Source: CAYNNQ01 sp051748085 | GTDB lineage: Bacteria > Desulfobacterota > Desulfovibrionia > Desulfovibrionales > Desulfonatronovibrionaceae | Direction of reading: 5' to 3' | Assembly (NCBI GenBank): GCA_051748085.1 | Contig: JBNJHA010000003.1 | Location: 1-64,000, forward strand | DNA: 64,000 nucleotides | Part shown: piece by piece, positions 61,674 through 64,000 of the stretch | Layout: each line of letters starts with the position of its first letter | Numbering within the stretch: position 1 is the stretch's first letter | The notes under the pieces: generated by a model | The model's input: only the letters and a program-made list of their open reading frames with translations | Told to the model about the DNA's origin: nothing | The model's database searches: none | Position numbers and translations under genes: made by a program

Positions 61674-62541
61674 ATTGTACTCCCTGTGGATCAAGGGCCT
61701 TTATGACTTCCTGGATGATGTCACCAGGGGTGGAGGCTCCAGCGGTGATTCCTATCCGATCATATTTTTTCAGGTTGTTTATGTCCAATTCCCCGGCGGT
61801 TTCGATATGCAGACAGGGCAAGGATTGATCGCTGATTACCTGGACCAATCTCCTGGTGTTTCCGCTTATTCTGCCACCTATAACTAGCATGCAGTCAACC
61901 TGCTTGGCAATTAAAATTGCTTCCTGTTGCCGGTTGCGGGTGGCTTCGCATATAGTGTCCGCAATCCGCAGTTTGCTTCCAAGCTTTTTTTGCAGTTTAT
62001 CCCGGACGGATCTGAATTGATTTCTGTCCTGGGTGGTCTGGGCGGTAAGCAGATAATGCCTGTCTGTATTGATTTGCCGTATATTAAGCTGTTTCTCGTT
62101 TTCTATTATTGTCCAGTCATTGCGCGCGTAGCTCAACAGGCCCTTTACCTCAGGGTGTTCAGGTTCTCCAAAAAGCAGGAGATGATTGTCCCGGCTTAAT
62201 TCGTGGATGGCCCGCTGGGCTTTTTTGACTTTGGGACAGGTTGCGTCCACAATTTGGGAGCCAATATTCTGCAGCTCCTTTTCCCGGTTAAGCGGTATGC
62301 CGTGCGCCCGGATCACGACCCGATCATCAGGTTGGGCCTCATTTACGTCCGCGAGAACAATTACTCCTTTTTGCCGATATTTATTCAGTACCTGGGGATT
62401 ATGAATTATGGGGCCCAAAGTACAGATTCTTTTTTGTTTGTTTTCAATCAGGGCCTCATCCAGCTTGTGCAAAGCAAGGCTCACTCCCATGCAAAAGCCA
62501 GCTGTCTCAGCAACGATGATATCTGTTTTTTTTTCGGTCAT
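61648..62541 (-). CDS. ispH: 4-hydroxy-3-methylbut-2-enyl diphosphate reductase IspH (LytB)
   Basis: The last step of the MEP isoprenoid pathway, an iron-sulfur enzyme. The 297-residue chain has three cluster cysteines: GFCMGV near residue 17, DATCPKVKKAQ near 99, and DTICEATRNRQ near 190. IRAHGIP and ITAGASTPG also fit. The ATG at 62541 gives normal length; the frame to 62658 adds 39 residues overlapping dus and is rejected. dus ends 2 bases before it. Confidence 0.93.
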   Translation of the reverse strand: MTEKKTDIIVAETAGFCMGVSLALHKLDEALIENKQKRICTLGPIIHNPQVLNKYRQKGVIVLADVNEAQPDDRVVIRAHGIPLNREKELQNIGSQIVDATCPKVKKAQRAIHELSRDNHLLLFGEPEHPEVKGLLSYARNDWTIIENEKQLNIRQINTDRHYLLTAQTTQDRNQFRSVRDKLQKKLGSKLRIADTICEATRNRQQEAILIAKQVDCMLVIGGRISGNTRRLVQVISDQSLPCLHIETAGELDINNLKKYDRIGITAGASTPGDIIQEVIKALDPQGVQYGTDRYPS

Positions 62542-62543
62542 TT

Positions 62544-63560
62544 TTATTTTTCGTTTTTTTGTTGATTGTCGTCTGATAGTTTGTCTTCCCCATGGCTGGA
62601 CTGGTCTTGAAGTTCTTTTATCAAAACAGACATATCGTTCCAGTTCCGGCAAAGACATGCCTGCTTGCGGAAAGCTCCGGCTCCGGGAAGCTCGCGAATT
62701 ATTTTGGGACCAAGGGTCCGTAATTTTAAGAGACTCTTTTTTTCAGGGGACCATTTGCGATAGACATTGATCAGTTCGGCCAAAACGGACGGTAAATCCG
62801 GAAGGGGGGTTGATTCATGTTCATCCTTGTTCATCATTATAAGCATTTTGGTAAAAATTAAAGGATCGTATAAAGCCCCCCGGGCGAACATAACAGTATC
62901 GACATTTGTTTGTTCCAGGCAGCGCATGGCATTCTCAGCCGTTATCAGATCACCACTGGCGATAAGCGGGATGTTTAGTCTTTTTTTTAATGTGCACAAT
63001 GCCGACCAGTCCGCATGACCGGAAAATTTTTGTACCGCATAGCGGGGATGCAAGGTTATCCATCCGGCCCCGAGTTGTTCAAGTCCCAGGGCAATGTCCA
63101 GGAATGCAGTATGGGCAATGTCCCATCCAAGTCTGAGTTTGAACCCGACCATTTTTTCTCCACAGACCGCGATCAGCTCGCGGGCGATATTGAAAAGTCG
63201 TTTTTGGTCGAGAAGCAATGCCGCGCCGGATCCAGTTTTGGTAACTTTTTTTACCGAACAGCCGCAATTGAAATCAAAGAAAACAAAATGTTCCTTTTTT
63301 AGGTTAAAAGCGGCTTTAGCGACTATTTCCGGGTTGGAGCCAAATAATTGAACAACAAGAGGAACATCATCAGGGCAGGTATGTAAAAGATCCCGGGTAC
63401 CTTTATTTCCGTACAATAGACCTTTTGCGCTGATCATTTCCGTACAGGCCACCTTGCATCCGTAACCACGGCACATAAGCCGAAAGGGAAGGTCCGTAAA
63501 ACCGGCCATGGGAGCCAGCCAGGGTGAATCGGGTGTGATTGGGAGTTTGTCAGCGGGCAT
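62544..63560 (-). CDS. dus: tRNA-dihydrouridine synthase Dus
   Basis: Reduces specific uridines in tRNA D-loops using FMN. The 338-residue TIM-barrel protein has LAPMAGFTDLPFR at the start, the catalytic cysteine region FNCGCSVKKVTKTGSGAALL (the usual NMGCP reads NCGCS) and ASGDLITAENAMRCL with DTVMFARGAL. It starts 1 base after the stop of the 98-residue gene and ends 2 bases before ispH, so these are one unit. Confidence 0.92.
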   Translation of the reverse strand: MPADKLPITPDSPWLAPMAGFTDLPFRLMCRGYGCKVACTEMISAKGLLYGNKGTRDLLHTCPDDVPLVVQLFGSNPEIVAKAAFNLKKEHFVFFDFNCGCSVKKVTKTGSGAALLLDQKRLFNIARELIAVCGEKMVGFKLRLGWDIAHTAFLDIALGLEQLGAGWITLHPRYAVQKFSGHADWSALCTLKKRLNIPLIASGDLITAENAMRCLEQTNVDTVMFARGALYDPLIFTKMLIMMNKDEHESTPLPDLPSVLAELINVYRKWSPEKKSLLKLRTLGPKIIRELPGAGAFRKQACLCRNWNDMSVLIKELQDQSSHGEDKLSDDNQQKNEK

Positions 63561-63561
63561 G

Positions 63562-63858
63562 TCAGACCAAAATATTTATGCCGTCCCGGTCAGTCAGATC
63601 TACTTCCTGTAGTCTGATTTCCGGGTATAAAGCGATTACCTGAAAGGAAAGTATCTTGCCTTCCGGATATCCCGGACGGATATCAGCCAGGAGGTTCATG
63701 TCTTCAATACGGATTATGGCGAATTTTTTTCCGATATATTCCAGAACGTAGCCTTGTACGATATCGTTGATCTGATATAATTGGCGGAATTTTTTTTGGC
63801 GCGGGTTTGAAGGATACTGGTAAAGATACTTAAAATTTTTGCCATTTTTTATGCGCAT
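63562..63858 (-). CDS. hypothetical 98-residue beta-rich protein
   Basis: A 98-residue basic then beta-rich protein. The C-terminal 60 residues (VQGYVLEYIGKKFAIIRIEDMNLLADI, then GKILSFQVIALYPEIRLQEV) resemble small barrel-like segments seen in flagellar hook-length control or S1-type proteins. Assignment is inference. It is directly upstream of dus (1 base) and on the same strand. Confidence 0.65.
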   Translation of the reverse strand: MRIKNGKNFKYLYQYPSNPRQKKFRQLYQINDIVQGYVLEYIGKKFAIIRIEDMNLLADIRPGYPEGKILSFQVIALYPEIRLQEVDLTDRDGINILV

Positions 63859-63864
63859 AAAGAC

Positions 63865-64000
63865 CTATACCGATCCAGACCTTTTGGAAAGATTCGTCGT
63901 CTTTACTTGAGGCAATACCCGGCGTGATTTCATCCATCTAACAGCCAGCGTGTCCGCCAAACCCACCCACAATCTATTGCCGATGCCATATCTTGTTTGT
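63865..64000 (-). CDS. C-terminal part of an unidentified gene at the window edge
   Basis: An open frame enters from the right edge and reads 44 residues on the minus strand (including LWVGLADTLAVRWMKSRRVL) to a TAG at 63865-63867. It ends 7 bases before the 98-residue gene, as expected for an upstream neighbour. No family recognised; it could be a chance frame. Confidence 0.35.
   Translation of the reverse strand, partial: QTRYGIGNRLWVGLADTLAVRWMKSRRVLPQVKTTNLSKRSGSV

Noticed and set aside
1..64000. CRISPR arrays, tRNA or rRNA genes, prophage
   Set aside because: No regularly spaced repeats, no tRNA cloverleaf or rRNA segment and no phage structural genes were seen on either strand by eye.

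Overview
The window looks like a chromosomal segment of an anaerobic, flagellated, Gram-negative bacterium of the Desulfovibrionales / Desulfobacterota type. This is inferred from gene content, not from a marker gene. The signs are an ADP-heptose-type glycosyltransferase and an outer-membrane beta-barrel, DUF4390-NtrY-NtrX, CheR/CheX/CheV/HDOD genes, HypF (a [NiFe]-hydrogenase maturation factor), an acyl-CoA ligase with an XRE-cupin regulator, and a small SAP-domain protein. No rRNA, tRNA, CRISPR array, prophage or intact transposase gene was seen. Almost all of the sequence is housekeeping and regulatory genes.

Layout. 0-4.5 kb: partial Nudix-like protein, thioesterase, queF-pncC-thpR, tsaC and an outer-membrane protein. 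4.8-10.7 kb (mostly minus): acyl-CoA ligase with its regulator, pdxA with a SAP-like small gene, glgA, Nudix hydrolase. 10.7-17.6 kb: heptosyltransferase, murJ, coiled-coil membrane protein, HAD phosphatase, argD, dut. 18.1-23.8 kb (plus): glgP, then tlyA-trmH-aroK-aroC. 23.8-29.8 kb (minus): an NtrC-type two-component pair and a cheR-HDOD-cheX group. 30.3-31.7 kb: two DMT-type exporters. 32-37.4 kb: proA, potassium channel, ligA, dapB. 37.4-41.4 kb: MoxR-DUF58-transglutaminase operon. 41.5-45.8 kb: DUF4390-ntrY-ntrX. 45.8-52.8 kb: pgeF, 5-FCL, CgeB-like glycosyltransferase, uvrA with a PAS kinase. 53.3-58.2 kb: hypF, a second GT9 glycosyltransferase and two helical proteins of unknown role. 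58.5-60.2 kb: a MetP/MetS-type sodium symporter. 60.7-64 kb (minus): a partial gene, a 98-aa protein, dus, ispH, cheV.

The least ordinary content lies between the genes. Two repeat families run through the window. The first is a short palindrome of about 40 bp (left arm GTATCTGTTCA, right arm TGAACAGTTAC), present as full copies and as half copies, all on the plus strand as far as can be read by eye. The second is a 303-304 bp element with 12-bp terminal inverted repeats (GGCTCTTCGACG) and 8-bp flanking duplications, which looks like a non-autonomous transposable element (MITE). One copy sits inside a member of the first family, giving a filled site that can be compared with an empty one. Half copies also form the 3' ends of two genes (murJ, 5-FCL) and abut one start codon.

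Other points: a candidate structured RNA upstream of the 5-FCL gene (the position of 6S RNA in many proteobacteria), a perfect 18-bp hairpin between DUF4390 and ntrY, two small membrane genes (33 and 55 codons), a Nudix protein that has lost its catalytic glutamates, and a PAS kinase with a compact Cys/His cluster. Start sites were chosen by ribosome-binding-site spacing and family length. All repeat comparisons were made by eye.
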